Numbered from the stretch's first letter, positions 5,927 through 13,478 are shown. The stretch is DNA of 13,478 bases from Ruminiclostridium sp. (GCA_017550775.1 JAFZOA010000292.1:1-13478), one strand, 5' to 3'. Program-made: numbers and translations. The notes: a model not told the origin generated them from the sequence alone.

Positions 5927-8882
5927 CGACCGTTACGGTTATGTCGTGCTCGCCGTTGCGGGGAAGGATATAGCTGTACTGCGAGATAGTGTCGCTGTCG
6001 ATCTCTTTAAGCTGCCCCGCACCGGAAACATACATCGTGATATACAGGTTGCGTATGTATTCAACGTTTCTGAGCCGCAGCAGAGCGCTTCTTATCTGCT
6101 GCTCGTTCGGTACCATGCCGAGCCGCCACACATTGTCGCCGTCCGTGCCGGAAAAGGACGCGAAGTAATCCGCAAGGCACTTCTCCACGCTCTTTTTCAG
6201 CTCGAAGATACCGTTGAGCTCTTTGGTCTTGATCTCCGCGCGGACGTTTATCCTGACGAACGTAGGCTCGGTTATGTAGAGGCTGTCATCGGAGACTATA
6301 TTCCCCGGGAGTCGTCCGCTCAGGTACTGTCTGATATCTCTTACTATCCTGCTGAACTCGGAATGTTCCTTTTTCAGCACCACAAGTGTCACCGCGCCGC
6401 GCTCTTTCGCTCCGAAGGCATTTCGACCGCTCACACAGCGCAGCTTCTTTATGCTTCTCGAAGCGTTGAAGGTAAGGGTCTCAAGGTCTCTCGCCGTGAC
6501 CGCCTTCCCCTGTGTCCGTATCATGACCGCGCTGCGCTTCATCGCCTCGGCGACGGTCTCGGTGTCACAGCCGCCGTAGAAGCGCTTGTGATTGGTGACC
6601 CCGGAAACAAAGCCGTATGAGCGCTCTAAGCTCACTATCCTGCCCGCTTCGGCATTCGAGCGGTCACCGCCGCCCGTGGTGTATAGCACCCTGATGTTGT
6701 TGATGTCGGACACCGAGGGTATTCTCCCCTTGCGGCCGTTGCCGAAGGTGAAAACGCCGGTGCTCCGGTCAATGGTGTAGCAGCGCGAGCTGTTGTCCTC
6801 CATGGCGAAGGAGTTCACCTCGTTCCACTTCACCCAAATCTGCGTATCTATACCGCCGTTTCCGGAAACGCGTATAACTCTCCCCGCTTCCTCAAGCGCG
6901 TCGGCTTCCGCGTCGGTGATGGTCGTGAACTCGTTAACATACAGCTCGAAATCGAGCACGTCCGCAGCGGCAAGCCGGAACTCCGCGTTTTCGGTATATA
7001 CGTTCATGGCGAAGTATTCCTCGTTGTGGCTGTCCACGTTGACCGCCTTTACCGAGTTGAAGAATATCCCCTTTATCACCGGGAGCCCGCATCTCTTTGC
7101 CCTGTACGCGTTCTCGCCGTCGGACACGGCGACCCAGTACAGCTCCTCGCCGAACAGCTTCTTCTTCACAAAGCCGTGGTTGTCGAGGAATACCGTAAGC
7201 CCGACCCTGGTGAAATTCTCGGTCTCGTCCGCAATGTTCATGGGCTTCCAGCCCTCCGCGGTGAGATATTTCCACCGAAGCTTCGGGCGAACGGAGAGCG
7301 GGTCTTCCTCGACATCCCAGAGTATTCTCATGGGGCCGTTGTCCGGCGCGGCGGAAAAGCCGAAATACACCGTCCTGTCGGAAGCCCCGGCACAGCGGAA
7401 CGGCACGAAGCCTTCACTCTGCGCCGCCGGGGGTTCAAAGCGCCGCTCCTCTATATTGTTGTATGAAACGATGTCGCGGATATGACAGCCGCTTCCGCCG
7501 TAGTGATACTCGAAGGATATGTTGCGTATCTGCGGCGACATATACCAGCCCTTGGTCTTGTAGAGGTTCTCCGCCGAGAGCACCCTTGCCCTTATGTAGT
7601 ACCCCTCGTGCGGACCTGCGAAGGTCATGCTCATATCCCGCGGACAGGTGAAGGTCATGGTTTTGAAGCTGCTCGTAACGCCCTGAACGATGTTGAACAG
7701 GTCGGAATACCTGCTGTCCGGGAAAAGCCTTGCCCAGCCGTTTCCGTTGAAGTACTCCCATATTACGCCGGTTATCGCTATCCGGTAGGATTTGGATTCC
7801 TTGAAGTCCTTCTTGTTCGCGATCCATTTCCAGTTTATGCCGTCGTCGTCGAGCTGGTTTTCTATCGGTACCTCGACGATGTTCATGTCAAAGCTCATGG
7901 TGACCTCGGCACCGAGCTTGTCGAGTATCTCGCCGCACCCGAAATACACTTCGTTGAAGAGCTGGAAACGCTCGCCGAACGGATAGAACTCGTTGATGTC
8001 GTATTCTATGTTCCCGTTGGTAACGCAGTCGGGCGATATCGGCCCCGCCGACGGCAGAGCCTCGATGTGCGAAAAAGCAAAGCCTTCAAGCCCGGACACG
8101 TCCTTCACGGTAAAGCGTATGCTGAAGCCGTCCTCGTCCGCGGCAACGGGCGGGATATCGCCGGTCTTCGTAAGCAGAAGCTCTCCGCCGTTCTCGCTCA
8201 CACCGGAGAAGTGTAAAAAGCCGGTCTCCTCGCCCGCGTAGTATTCTATATCCACGGCCGACGGGTCTGCAAGCGCCCTGATGATCTCGTTTCCGACGAG
8301 CGAGCCGCCCTTCCGGAAGAACCTCAGCGCGATAACGCCGTCCGTTCTCACATTGAACGAATACGGGTGCGCTATCCGCATGACATGGCTTTGAAGGTTT
8401 ACGGGCGGGAGACCGAAAAACGCGGCCTTCTCTTCCTTAAAGCTCTCATACTCGCCGATAAAATCGTCGCGGTCATCGGCGCAGAATATCTTTTCTATCC
8501 TCGCGGGGGACACAAGAATGTCGTCGCAGGTCTCAAAGTGTATCGTCCCGCCGTCCTCGGAATACGACGACATCACCGCGCCCTTTTCGATAGGCGTGCT
8601 TCCCACGTCGTCCGAGGACAGCGTAAAGCTCACATATCCCTCCGACGGAGCCGCGGGGAGCAGAGAAGCGTTGACCATGTTGAAGAACGCTATCTTGTTT
8701 TTAAGCATGATACCGTTCATCTTTTTCATCGTCCCCGAGAGCATCTCCGCGTAGACAAGGGCAAGAACGGCGGCAATGTCCGGGTGAGAAAGGTTCATGT
8801 TCCATTCCGGAGTATAGCTCTTCGCCCTTTCCGTCATCTTCGCTATTATTTCGTCTTTGTCCCTGTTATCGACCCTGACCAC
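5922..8882 (-). CDS. Baseplate J family protein 1 (Afp11/gp6-like wedge)
   Basis: This is a 986-residue protein counted from GTG at 8882. An in-frame GTG lies three codons upstream (8891), but GAGGTGAG at 8887-8894 sits correctly for 8882 and overlaps the 8891 codon, so I prefer 8882. The N-terminus has YTPEWNMNLSHPDIAAVLAL (from residue 23), matching the PEW...H-x-D/DP segment of the second J protein and pointing to common ancestry. The baseplate J signature spans about 740-800: TTGGGDRSNAEAGRIVSL, then GVTNHKRFYGGCDTETVAEA with the GG near 769, then RTQGKAVTARDLETL. The region before it (about 350-700) is long and beta-rich, as in Afp11-type proteins. The C-terminus has the usual ELKKSVEKCLADYF helix and the LRNVEYIRNLYI strand. 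Role: inner baseplate wedge around the spike hub. The TAA stop lies inside a heptamer repeat. Confidence 0.93.
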   Translation of the reverse strand: MVRVDNRDKDEIIAKMTERAKSYTPEWNMNLSHPDIAAVLALVYAEMLSGTMKKMNGIMLKNKIAFFNMVNASLLPAAPSEGYVSFTLSSDDVGSTPIEKGAVMSSYSEDGGTIHFETCDDILVSPARIEKIFCADDRDDFIGEYESFKEEKAAFFGLPPVNLQSHVMRIAHPYSFNVRTDGVIALRFFRKGGSLVGNEIIRALADPSAVDIEYYAGEETGFLHFSGVSENGGELLLTKTGDIPPVAADEDGFSIRFTVKDVSGLEGFAFSHIEALPSAGPISPDCVTNGNIEYDINEFYPFGERFQLFNEVYFGCGEILDKLGAEVTMSFDMNIVEVPIENQLDDDGINWKWIANKKDFKESKSYRIAITGVIWEYFNGNGWARLFPDSRYSDLFNIVQGVTSSFKTMTFTCPRDMSMTFAGPHEGYYIRARVLSAENLYKTKGWYMSPQIRNISFEYHYGGSGCHIRDIVSYNNIEERRFEPPAAQSEGFVPFRCAGASDRTVYFGFSAAPDNGPMRILWDVEEDPLSVRPKLRWKYLTAEGWKPMNIADETENFTRVGLTVFLDNHGFVKKKLFGEELYWVAVSDGENAYRAKRCGLPVIKGIFFNSVKAVNVDSHNEEYFAMNVYTENAEFRLAAADVLDFELYVNEFTTITDAEADALEEAGRVIRVSGNGGIDTQIWVKWNEVNSFAMEDNSSRCYTIDRSTGVFTFGNGRKGRIPSVSDINNIRVLYTTGGGDRSNAEAGRIVSLERSYGFVSGVTNHKRFYGGCDTETVAEAMKRSAVMIRTQGKAVTARDLETLTFNASRSIKKLRCVSGRNAFGAKERGAVTLVVLKKEHSEFSRIVRDIRQYLSGRLPGNIVSDDSLYITEPTFVRINVRAEIKTKELNGIFELKKSVEKCLADYFASFSGTDGDNVWRLGMVPNEQQIRSALLRLRNVEYIRNLYITMYVSGAGQLKEIDSDTISQYSYILPRNGEHDITVTVE

Positions 8883-8886
8883 TGTT

Positions 8887-8894
8887 CTCACCTC
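8887..8894 (-). promoter_or_regulatory. Ribosome binding site deciding a GTG start
   Basis: GAGGTGAG on the minus strand, with 8 bases from GAGG to the GTG at 8882. The upstream in-frame GTG (8891-8889) lies inside this site and has only a weak purine stretch before it, so initiation at 8882 is more likely. Confidence 0.65.
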
Positions 8895-8944
8895 GCTTTT
8901 CTGTCACATATCTCCGGATGCACAGCACGATACTGCGTTCCCGG

Positions 8945-9361
8945 TCATCTTTCCGTATCTCCGTAGCCCTCGCTGATATAGAACGGGTAAACGAGGTTGA
9001 ACGGATTGTTCGTAGAGCGCACGACGTAATTCACCGTTATGACGAGCTTCCCGTCCCCGCCGTCCGACGGCTTTACATCCGCCTTTATATCCTTTATGCG
9101 GGGCTCCCAGACCACAAGCGCTCTTTCAACCTCGCGCTTTATCATCATTATCGTCGTATAATCCTGTCCGCTGAAAACGAACGAGTTTATCGCACAGCCG
9201 AAATCCGGCATCATAGGGCGCTCTCCCGGAGACGTTCCGAGGATTATCCGTATCGACTCGGCTATATCGTCCTCGGCGGATGATGTGCGCACCCTTCCGG
9301 TGTTCGGATCGACACATACCGGGAATTTAAAGCCCGTGCCGAGAAAGCTTTTATCATACAT
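8945..9361 (-). CDS. gp25-like baseplate wedge protein (Afp9 type)
   Basis: This is a 138-residue protein, a typical length for the family. The diagnostic stretch is ILGTSPGERPMMPDFGCAIN (40-59): GERPMMPDFG is the conserved core of the T4 gp25/T6SS TssE fold, although the family was once called lysozyme-like because of weak similarity. Upstream, AEDDIAESIRIIL forms the first helix. Downstream, TIMMIKREVERALVVWEPRI is the second helix, followed by DIKADV and LVITVNYVVRSTNNPFNLVY strands. In CIS and T6SS, gp25 joins the wedge to the first sheath ring. ATG at 9361 follows AAAGGA with about 10 bases of spacing. It sits between the spike and the J proteins, as in Afp (afp8-afp9-afp11). Confidence 0.93.
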   Translation of the reverse strand: MYDKSFLGTGFKFPVCVDPNTGRVRTSSAEDDIAESIRIILGTSPGERPMMPDFGCAINSFVFSGQDYTTIMMIKREVERALVVWEPRIKDIKADVKPSDGGDGKLVITVNYVVRSTNNPFNLVYPFYISEGYGDTER

Positions 9362-9384
9362 TGCAAAACGATCCTTTCAGAAGC

Positions 9385-10161
9385 TCAGTTTATCTTCACC
9401 ATTGCGCCCTTTATTTCCGTCAGAGCACTTGACTGCTGCTTTATCGACGCGTTCGCCTTGATCTCGATATTCGTGCCTTCGATCTTGGTGGTGGTGCCGC
9501 TGGAGCTGAATGTCTGATCCGCCTTGATGCTTACCGTCGCGGCTTCAAGCGATATCTTCTTTCCGCTCCCGTCGAACACGCCCTTCACGCCGCCCGCATC
9601 TATCGTTATCTTCTTCTCCGCCTTTATGGAGATCTCACCGTTCTTGGAATCTATCGTAACGGAGTTGTTGCTGTCCTTGTCATGGACGGTCATGCTGTCC
9701 TTTTCCTCGTCGAGCATGATCGTCTTCCCGTTTGCCGTTTTTATCTCGATCTTCTGCTTGTTTTCGGTATCGTCTATCATGATCTCATCGTTGCCCTTGG
9801 TAACGAACCGCTTGGTCATGTTCTTTTCGGTCACGGTTTCCGCGGGCTGCGGATTTTTGCCGCTCCATATACTTCCGATAACGATAGGACAGTTCCTGTC
9901 GCCCATGCGGAACGCGACCACGACCTCATCGCCGATCTCGGGAAGAGCGTATCCGCCGTATTTGTTCCCGGCATACGGCGTCATCACCGGTATCCAGCCG
10001 GTAACGTTAAGGCCGCTTTCCCCGAGGAAAAGCTCGACCTTCACCTTGCCCGGGTTGTCCTTGTCATAGTTTTCCTTTACGGTACCGGTGACTACCCCGT
10101 TGATAATACCGCCGTCGCTTTCTCCGGGGGTGTAACCGGACATTTCATCAAACAGACTCAT
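9385..10161 (-). CDS. gp5/gpV-like OB-fold spike protein with beta-helical tail
   Basis: This is a 258-residue protein. Residues about 20-103 form the OB-fold seen in phage spikes and VgrG: GVVTGTVKENYDKDNPGKVK (22-41), GWIPVMTPYAGNKYGGYALP (55-74), EIGDEVVVAFRMGDRNCPIV (75-94) and IGSIWSGKNP. From about 112 onward comes a series of short alternating strands rich in I/K/D/T/S (such as KISLEAATVSIKA and TNIEIKANASI) that should trimerise into the intertwined beta-helix of the spike needle. It ends with GAMVKIN. There is no lysozyme domain as in T4 gp5 and no PAAR domain. ATG at 10161 follows AGGGGG with 5 bases of spacing, and the gp27-like gene ends 15 bases upstream. In Afp8 and VgrG the gp27 and gp5 parts are one protein; here they are two genes, as in phage P2 or T4. 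Function: membrane-piercing tip of the injection tube. Confidence 0.94.
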   Translation of the reverse strand: MSLFDEMSGYTPGESDGGIINGVVTGTVKENYDKDNPGKVKVELFLGESGLNVTGWIPVMTPYAGNKYGGYALPEIGDEVVVAFRMGDRNCPIVIGSIWSGKNPQPAETVTEKNMTKRFVTKGNDEIMIDDTENKQKIEIKTANGKTIMLDEEKDSMTVHDKDSNNSVTIDSKNGEISIKAEKKITIDAGGVKGVFDGSGKKISLEAATVSIKADQTFSSSGTTTKIEGTNIEIKANASIKQQSSALTEIKGAMVKIN

Positions 10162-10176
10162 CTTGTCCCCCTATGA

Positions 10177-11256
10177 TCATACCCAGCCCTTTGCCTCGAA
10201 CAGCGTTCTGAATGTTGACGAGTTGATGTGATGCGTTACCTCGGTCAGGTAATAGCTCTTGTTCGCGATCTCGTCTATCTCGTCCACCTGAAGGTACCGA
10301 CCCGGGACTATCTCCGGGATCCCTATGAGCTCGCCCTCGGCATAGCAGCTTTCCCGTTTGAGCTTATCAGAGATGCTGCATACGCGTATCTTCGCCTTTT
10401 CCTCGCTGTCCGCGTCCGCGTCTATGAAGAACTGCTTCTGTGCCGGGGTGAGAACGGGCGTCTGCTGCTCGCTGCTCTTGACGGTCGCCTTTGAGGAGAT
10501 GCTTACGCTGTTTTTCGGGTCATAGCCTATGACCTCTATCTCGGTATCGAGATAATCCGACATGGTGCTTATCCGGAAGAGCTCTCTCCCGTAGATCACC
10601 GTCATTATCGGTGTTTTGTTCGCACAGGGCTTCCTGAAATATGCTTTATCGTAGAGAATGAAGAATTCGCGCTCGGATTTTCCCTTTTTCAGCAGCTCGT
10701 TCTTCACGAAGTTATAGTCGCTGGTGCTCTGGGACACGGGCGCGGTAAGCTTGTCGTTCGTGGCTTCCGCCTCTATGCTGCAAAGCTTTGAGTACCTGCC
10801 CATGACCTTCTTGAAAATATCGGAGTAGTTCTTGTCGTCGTATAGCTGCTTTCTTATACCGCTCGTCATCATGAGCCTGCGAGCGTCCATGAGCTTTACG
10901 ACCAGCATCGGTTCCTCGTCGATCTCTGTCCCGAGACCGTCAACATAGCCCTTGAACACGGGTATCGTCGCAGAAAGATATCCGACCTCGATCTCCATTA
11001 CCGTACCGAGCTTGAAAAGAGACTTCACCTTGCTGTCGAAGCTCCTCTTTTCTATATTGTAGAGACCGGCGAGCTTTATTACCGCCATTCCTGCGTTTTC
11101 CAGAGAGAGCGTCACGGAAAGATCGGCGACCGTGAGATTGTTCTTCGCTACCAGATCCGTGCCGCCGGACTTTATCCTGAACGCCGGCACAACGAAGCAC
11201 CCGTACTTATTCTCAAGAGATGAGTACTTCTCGGTAGCCGTCATAAGGTCTGCCAT
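10177..11256 (-). CDS. gp27/gpD-like spike hub protein (VgrG N-terminal half)
   Basis: This is a 359-residue protein resembling phage late-control gpD and the gp27 half of VgrG/Afp8. Visible family features are the N-terminal barrel with SVTLSLENAG (47-56), the VFKGYVDGLGTEIDEEPMLV strands (100-119) where a new ring contact is expected, the VSQSTSDYNFVKNELLKKGK stretch (174-193, the usual S-D-Y/x-F-V/L motif), EREFFILYDKAYFRKP, and the C-terminal VPGRYLQVDEIDEIANKSYY (317-336) followed by LTEVTHHIN. These hubs form a trimer that adapts the sixfold tube to the threefold spike. ATG at 11256 follows GAGGTGA (GAGG 9 bases upstream). It precedes the OB-fold spike gene by 15 bases, with which it forms the split hub-spike pair. 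Confidence 0.9.
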   Translation of the reverse strand: MADLMTATEKYSSLENKYGCFVVPAFRIKSGGTDLVAKNNLTVADLSVTLSLENAGMAVIKLAGLYNIEKRSFDSKVKSLFKLGTVMEIEVGYLSATIPVFKGYVDGLGTEIDEEPMLVVKLMDARRLMMTSGIRKQLYDDKNYSDIFKKVMGRYSKLCSIEAEATNDKLTAPVSQSTSDYNFVKNELLKKGKSEREFFILYDKAYFRKPCANKTPIMTVIYGRELFRISTMSDYLDTEIEVIGYDPKNSVSISSKATVKSSEQQTPVLTPAQKQFFIDADADSEEKAKIRVCSISDKLKRESCYAEGELIGIPEIVPGRYLQVDEIDEIANKSYYLTEVTHHINSSTFRTLFEAKGWV

Positions 11257-11280
11257 TCCCGTTCACCTCGGCTCGTTAAA

Positions 11281-11305
11281 AATCAATAATTGTCAATTGT
11301 CAATT
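11281..11305. repeat. Heptamer tandem array (AATTGTC type)
   Basis: Plus strand shows AATCAAT, AATTGTC, AATTGTC and a broken AATTC copy in succession, in the 74-base gap before the gp27-like gene. On the coding strand the units read GACAATT, so each carries TTGACA, a perfect -35 sequence. A matching -10 is poor (TTTAAC at 11275-11280, 17 bases away) and would start transcription inside the ribosome site, so I treat this as a repeat and not a promoter. It resembles the array at 5904-5926. Confidence 0.65.
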
Positions 11306-11306
11306 C

Positions 11307-11322
11307 GTCTGTTGTGACAGAC
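11307..11322. repeat. Perfect 6-bp inverted repeat beside the heptamer array
   Basis: GTCTGT-TGTG-ACAGAC is a 6-bp stem with a 4-base loop, one base from the heptamer array and 8 bases after the stop of the LysM gene (11331-11333). On the transcribed strand it would fold into a small hairpin. The following A/T stretch is not a T-run, so a rho-independent terminator is doubtful; mRNA processing or a repeat-element end is possible. Confidence 0.5.
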
Positions 11323-11330
11323 TCCAGGTA

Positions 11331-12056
11331 TTACCTGTCGCCTATCGAAGGCACCCTGAGTATCTCGCCCACCGGGATATCGAGCGGGTTCATTATCCCG
11401 TTCGCGTCCGCGATCCTGCGCCATTCGCGCACATCGCCGTACTCCTTCTTCGCTATGTTCCAGATACTGTTGTCCTCGGTCATCACTCTCGCCTTTGTGC
11501 GGTCGGGCGACTGGAACGGGTCAAATTTCATCGAAACGAAGCCGTTGGTGCCGCGAAGCGTCAGATCGACTGTCGCACGAAGCGGCTTTCCGAACATATC
11601 GAACATCGTGTATGTTATAGCGACGCTTTCCGCGTAACCGTTAAAATCGGTGCTTCCCCATAAGAACTGAACGCTCGGGGGTTCGTGACCTTCGCCGTCG
11701 ATGAGGGTAAGATCCGCAAGACGCTCGATCTTGTCCATCATGTCCTCTTCGTCGTTCAGAAAGTTTGACGCAGCTTCGGCGACAGCGCCCAGAGACAAAT
11801 TGAAATCGCTGTCAAAATAAAGCTTGACATTGAGCACCGCGAGCGGTCTTCCCACGAACTGTACAGAGGGGGTGTTCTCCTGCCGCCGGGCTGCCTCAGA
11901 GTAATCGGTGCGTTCAAGTATCCGGTACTCGGAAGGGTTGAACTGCGCCACTATCGCGTTGTCCTTATCCCCGTCCACTATTATCGAAGCCTTCTGCCTG
12001 CCGGGTTCGTCCATAAGCTTGGCTCCGCCGTCAATAAGGGTCGTTGACAATCCCAT
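11331..12056 (-). CDS. CIS tube-initiator protein with C-terminal LysM domain (Afp7/gp53-like)
   Basis: This is a 241-residue protein. The N-terminal part (about 20-185) matches the CIS tube protein family: a VAQFNPSEYRILERTDYSEA stretch (37-56, the family's F-N-P-x-E/x-Y signature), VQFVGRPLAVLNVKLYFDSD (65-84), PPSVQFLWG, AVTITYTMF-like strands and LRATVDLTLRG. The C-terminus (about 190-238) is a LysM domain: EDNSIWNIAKKEYGDVREWR (194-213), IADANGIMNPLDIPVGEILR (216-235), VPSI. In CIS the family sits at the base of the inner tube and its LysM domain contacts the baseplate, so cell-wall binding is not implied. ATG at 12056 follows AAAGGAG with 7 bases of spacing. Its place before the hub gene mirrors afp7-afp8. 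Confidence 0.92.
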   Translation of the reverse strand: MGLSTTLIDGGAKLMDEPGRQKASIIVDGDKDNAIVAQFNPSEYRILERTDYSEAARRQENTPSVQFVGRPLAVLNVKLYFDSDFNLSLGAVAEAASNFLNDEEDMMDKIERLADLTLIDGEGHEPPSVQFLWGSTDFNGYAESVAITYTMFDMFGKPLRATVDLTLRGTNGFVSMKFDPFQSPDRTKARVMTEDNSIWNIAKKEYGDVREWRRIADANGIMNPLDIPVGEILRVPSIGDR

Positions 12057-12105
12057 AATACCGCTCCTTTCCGTTCCGTAAGCTCCCGGATATATTCGTC
12101 ACCGC

Positions 12106-13478
12106 TCAGGTGAACCGCGATCTGTCGAGCCTCATGCGGCTCCGAAGTCTTCTTATCATCTCGTCGGAAATAGACTCCATATCGCTCGATCTGAGCGTTG
12201 TACGCTCTATCTCCCTCTGTTTGTCGCGTATCTCCTCGATAAGCTTGCTGTTGACGGCTACCTTCTCCGCAGTCGCTTCTATTGCCGCCATCGCTTCTCC
12301 TATCCCGTGCCTTCCGACCTCGAAGGACGGCATAAACCCCGCGTCCGCGCCCTCGATAAGGTTGCCGAACTGCCTTATAAGCTCGTTCCTGTCCGGCTGC
12401 GGAGGAGCCGCCTGCTGTACGGGCTGCGCGTCCCGTGCGGGAGCCTGACTGCGGTATTGAAGCGCCGGGCTTTCCGGCATCAGTGCAGTCATAGAACCGT
12501 TTTCCGCGTTCTCATTCCCGGCAGTCCTCACCGCCGCGCCCGTATCATATCCGTTTGCCGCCGCGCTCTGTCTGCCCCTGACAAGCAGGTCCCGCGCGAC
12601 TGTCACAGGCTTTCTGTGTACCGTCATGTCTCTGCCCGCCGCGGAAGCTTGCCGCTGTATCACGTCCGTGCTTACAGCCGCCGAAGCTCCGGCGCTCCCC
12701 GGTATTATCATTCGTTCGAGCGAACGCAAGGGGAGCAGGTGAACACTCTCCGCTGCCGCGCCGCCGCTCACAAGCGTTACCGGGAGCTCATACTCCGATA
12801 TCACTGTGTTGTATGTGTAGTTATAGTCCGCGTGATCGACCGTGCCGGGGGTGGGAGAAACGCTGTCCCCGACGATACCCGAATACCCGGCGGGAGCGGT
12901 CTTTCCCGCATACGCCGGCCGCCCGTGAACGGACGAGCCCGCCGACACAGACGGGACAGTAGCCGGACTGCGCCGTGTCGCCCCCGCCGGGGCAGCGCCG
13001 ATACGTTCTGCGGCGGTCTTGAACATTCTTTCGTATATCGCTGTACGCTCTGCCGCCGTTCCGCCCGGAGACAGCCTGTAGACCGCATTTGCCGGAGCGG
13101 CGCTGTTCATGTATTCATTGTAAGTCGTGTCTGCAATATTCACCGTGCCGCCCGCAATACCCGTTGTCAGGCGGGATACATCGGCGTTCGTAACGTTGCC
13201 GCTGTGATATGACCGGATATCGTTCCTTACCGTAATGTTGGTTCTCCGGTCGGTATATCTCTCCGCTCTCTCCGGAAGCCGTAAATGGGCATCGTTCGCG
13301 TCACGCGCGGCGGTTACCGCGTACCGCATCTCCGTCGGCATATATGCGGCGTTCCTGACTCTTTCGGTAAGCAGTCTCTCCGTACCCGACGCGCCGGGAA
13401 CTCCGAAATAAAGCTTTCCAAGCTCCGAAGCGACCGTTGTTCCCGAACCTGCCGCACTTGCGGCTCCGATGTACTTTA
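12106..13478 (-). CDS. Alanine- and arginine-rich protein with C-terminal coiled coil, partial (5' end outside window)
   Basis: Function not recognised. The frame is open to the right edge: 456 residues are visible and the first 45 lie upstream of the ATG at 13341, which has no ribosome site before it, so that ATG is internal and the true start lies beyond the window. The sequence is low in large hydrophobics and rich in A, R, G, S, T and P. It looks largely disordered, with recurring tyrosine/arginine segments and loosely similar phrases (LSPGGTAAER and LVSGGAAAES). A proline/glutamine linker (QPVQQAAPPQPDRN) precedes a charged helical C-terminus, about visible residues 392-456, with IEATAEKVAVNSKLIEEIRD and ERTTLRSSDMESISDEMIRR, likely a coiled coil. 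No signal peptide or membrane helix is visible. It ends 49 bases before the tube-initiator gene, so it is in the operon. It could be a structural, assembly or cargo-related protein; homology to Afp6 or a tape measure cannot be shown. Confidence 0.75.
   Translation of the reverse strand, partial: KYIGAASAAGSGTTVASELGKLYFGVPGASGTERLLTERVRNAAYMPTEMRYAVTAARDANDAHLRLPERAERYTDRRTNITVRNDIRSYHSGNVTNADVSRLTTGIAGGTVNIADTTYNEYMNSAAPANAVYRLSPGGTAAERTAIYERMFKTAAERIGAAPAGATRRSPATVPSVSAGSSVHGRPAYAGKTAPAGYSGIVGDSVSPTPGTVDHADYNYTYNTVISEYELPVTLVSGGAAAESVHLLPLRSLERMIIPGSAGASAAVSTDVIQRQASAAGRDMTVHRKPVTVARDLLVRGRQSAAANGYDTGAAVRTAGNENAENGSMTALMPESPALQYRSQAPARDAQPVQQAAPPQPDRNELIRQFGNLIEGADAGFMPSFEVGRHGIGEAMAAIEATAEKVAVNSKLIEEIRDKQREIERTTLRSSDMESISDEMIRRLRSRMRLDRSRFT

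Noticed and set aside
8945..9361. Lysozyme activity for the gp25-like protein
   Set aside because: The old lysozyme label comes from weak similarity; the GERPMMPDFG motif identifies a structural wedge protein.
11275..11303. Internal promoter (TTGACA, 17-base spacer, TTTAAC) before the hub gene
   Set aside because: The -10 matches only 4 of 6 bases, and transcription would begin at about 11268, inside the ribosome binding site, leaving no usable leader.
11331..11487. Peptidoglycan-binding role for the LysM domain
   Set aside because: LysM at the C-terminus of Afp7/gp53-type proteins is a structural baseplate contact in known CIS, and the protein has no signal peptide.
12106..13341. ATG at 13341 as the start of the coiled-coil gene
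   Set aside because: No ribosome site precedes it and 45 further in-frame codons upstream are open to the window edge with the same Ala/Gly/Arg-rich composition.

Overview
The window holds ten genes, all on the minus strand, packed head to tail with gaps of about 12 to 119 bases. No gene is visible on the plus strand. Together they form the baseplate and spike block of a contractile injection system (CIS), the phage-tail-like machines that include Afp, PVC, MAC and the Streptomyces CIS. Both ends are cut: the most upstream gene runs off the right edge and the most downstream gene runs off the left edge.

In transcription order (right to left) the genes are: a long low-complexity protein with a C-terminal coiled coil (partial); a tube-initiator protein with a C-terminal LysM domain (Afp7/gp53 type); a gp27/gpD-like spike hub; a gp5/gpV-like OB-fold spike with a beta-helical tail; a gp25-like wedge protein; two baseplate J (gp6-like) wedge proteins of 986 and 683 residues; a P2 gpI-type tail protein; a conserved CIS-associated protein with a C-terminal Ig-like domain; and a membrane protein (partial) whose N-terminal part looks like a degenerate protein kinase. 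Sheath, tube, AAA+ ATPase, cap, tape measure, PAAR tip and tail fibres are not in the window.

The organism is probably a Gram-positive bacterium of the Clostridia, perhaps a gut Oscillospiraceae/Ruminococcus-type lineage. This is inferred from strong purine-rich ribosome sites (GAGGTGA, AAGGAG, AGGGAGG), TTG and GTG starts beside them, medium GC content, and short AATTGAY heptamer arrays in two gaps. It is not proven by any marker gene.

The most interesting points are the membrane pseudokinase-like protein at the end of the operon, which has a TTG start and could anchor or gate the particle at the cytoplasmic membrane; the uncharacterised coiled-coil protein upstream of the tube initiator; and a repeated non-coding arrangement of a heptamer array next to a palindrome in the two largest gaps.
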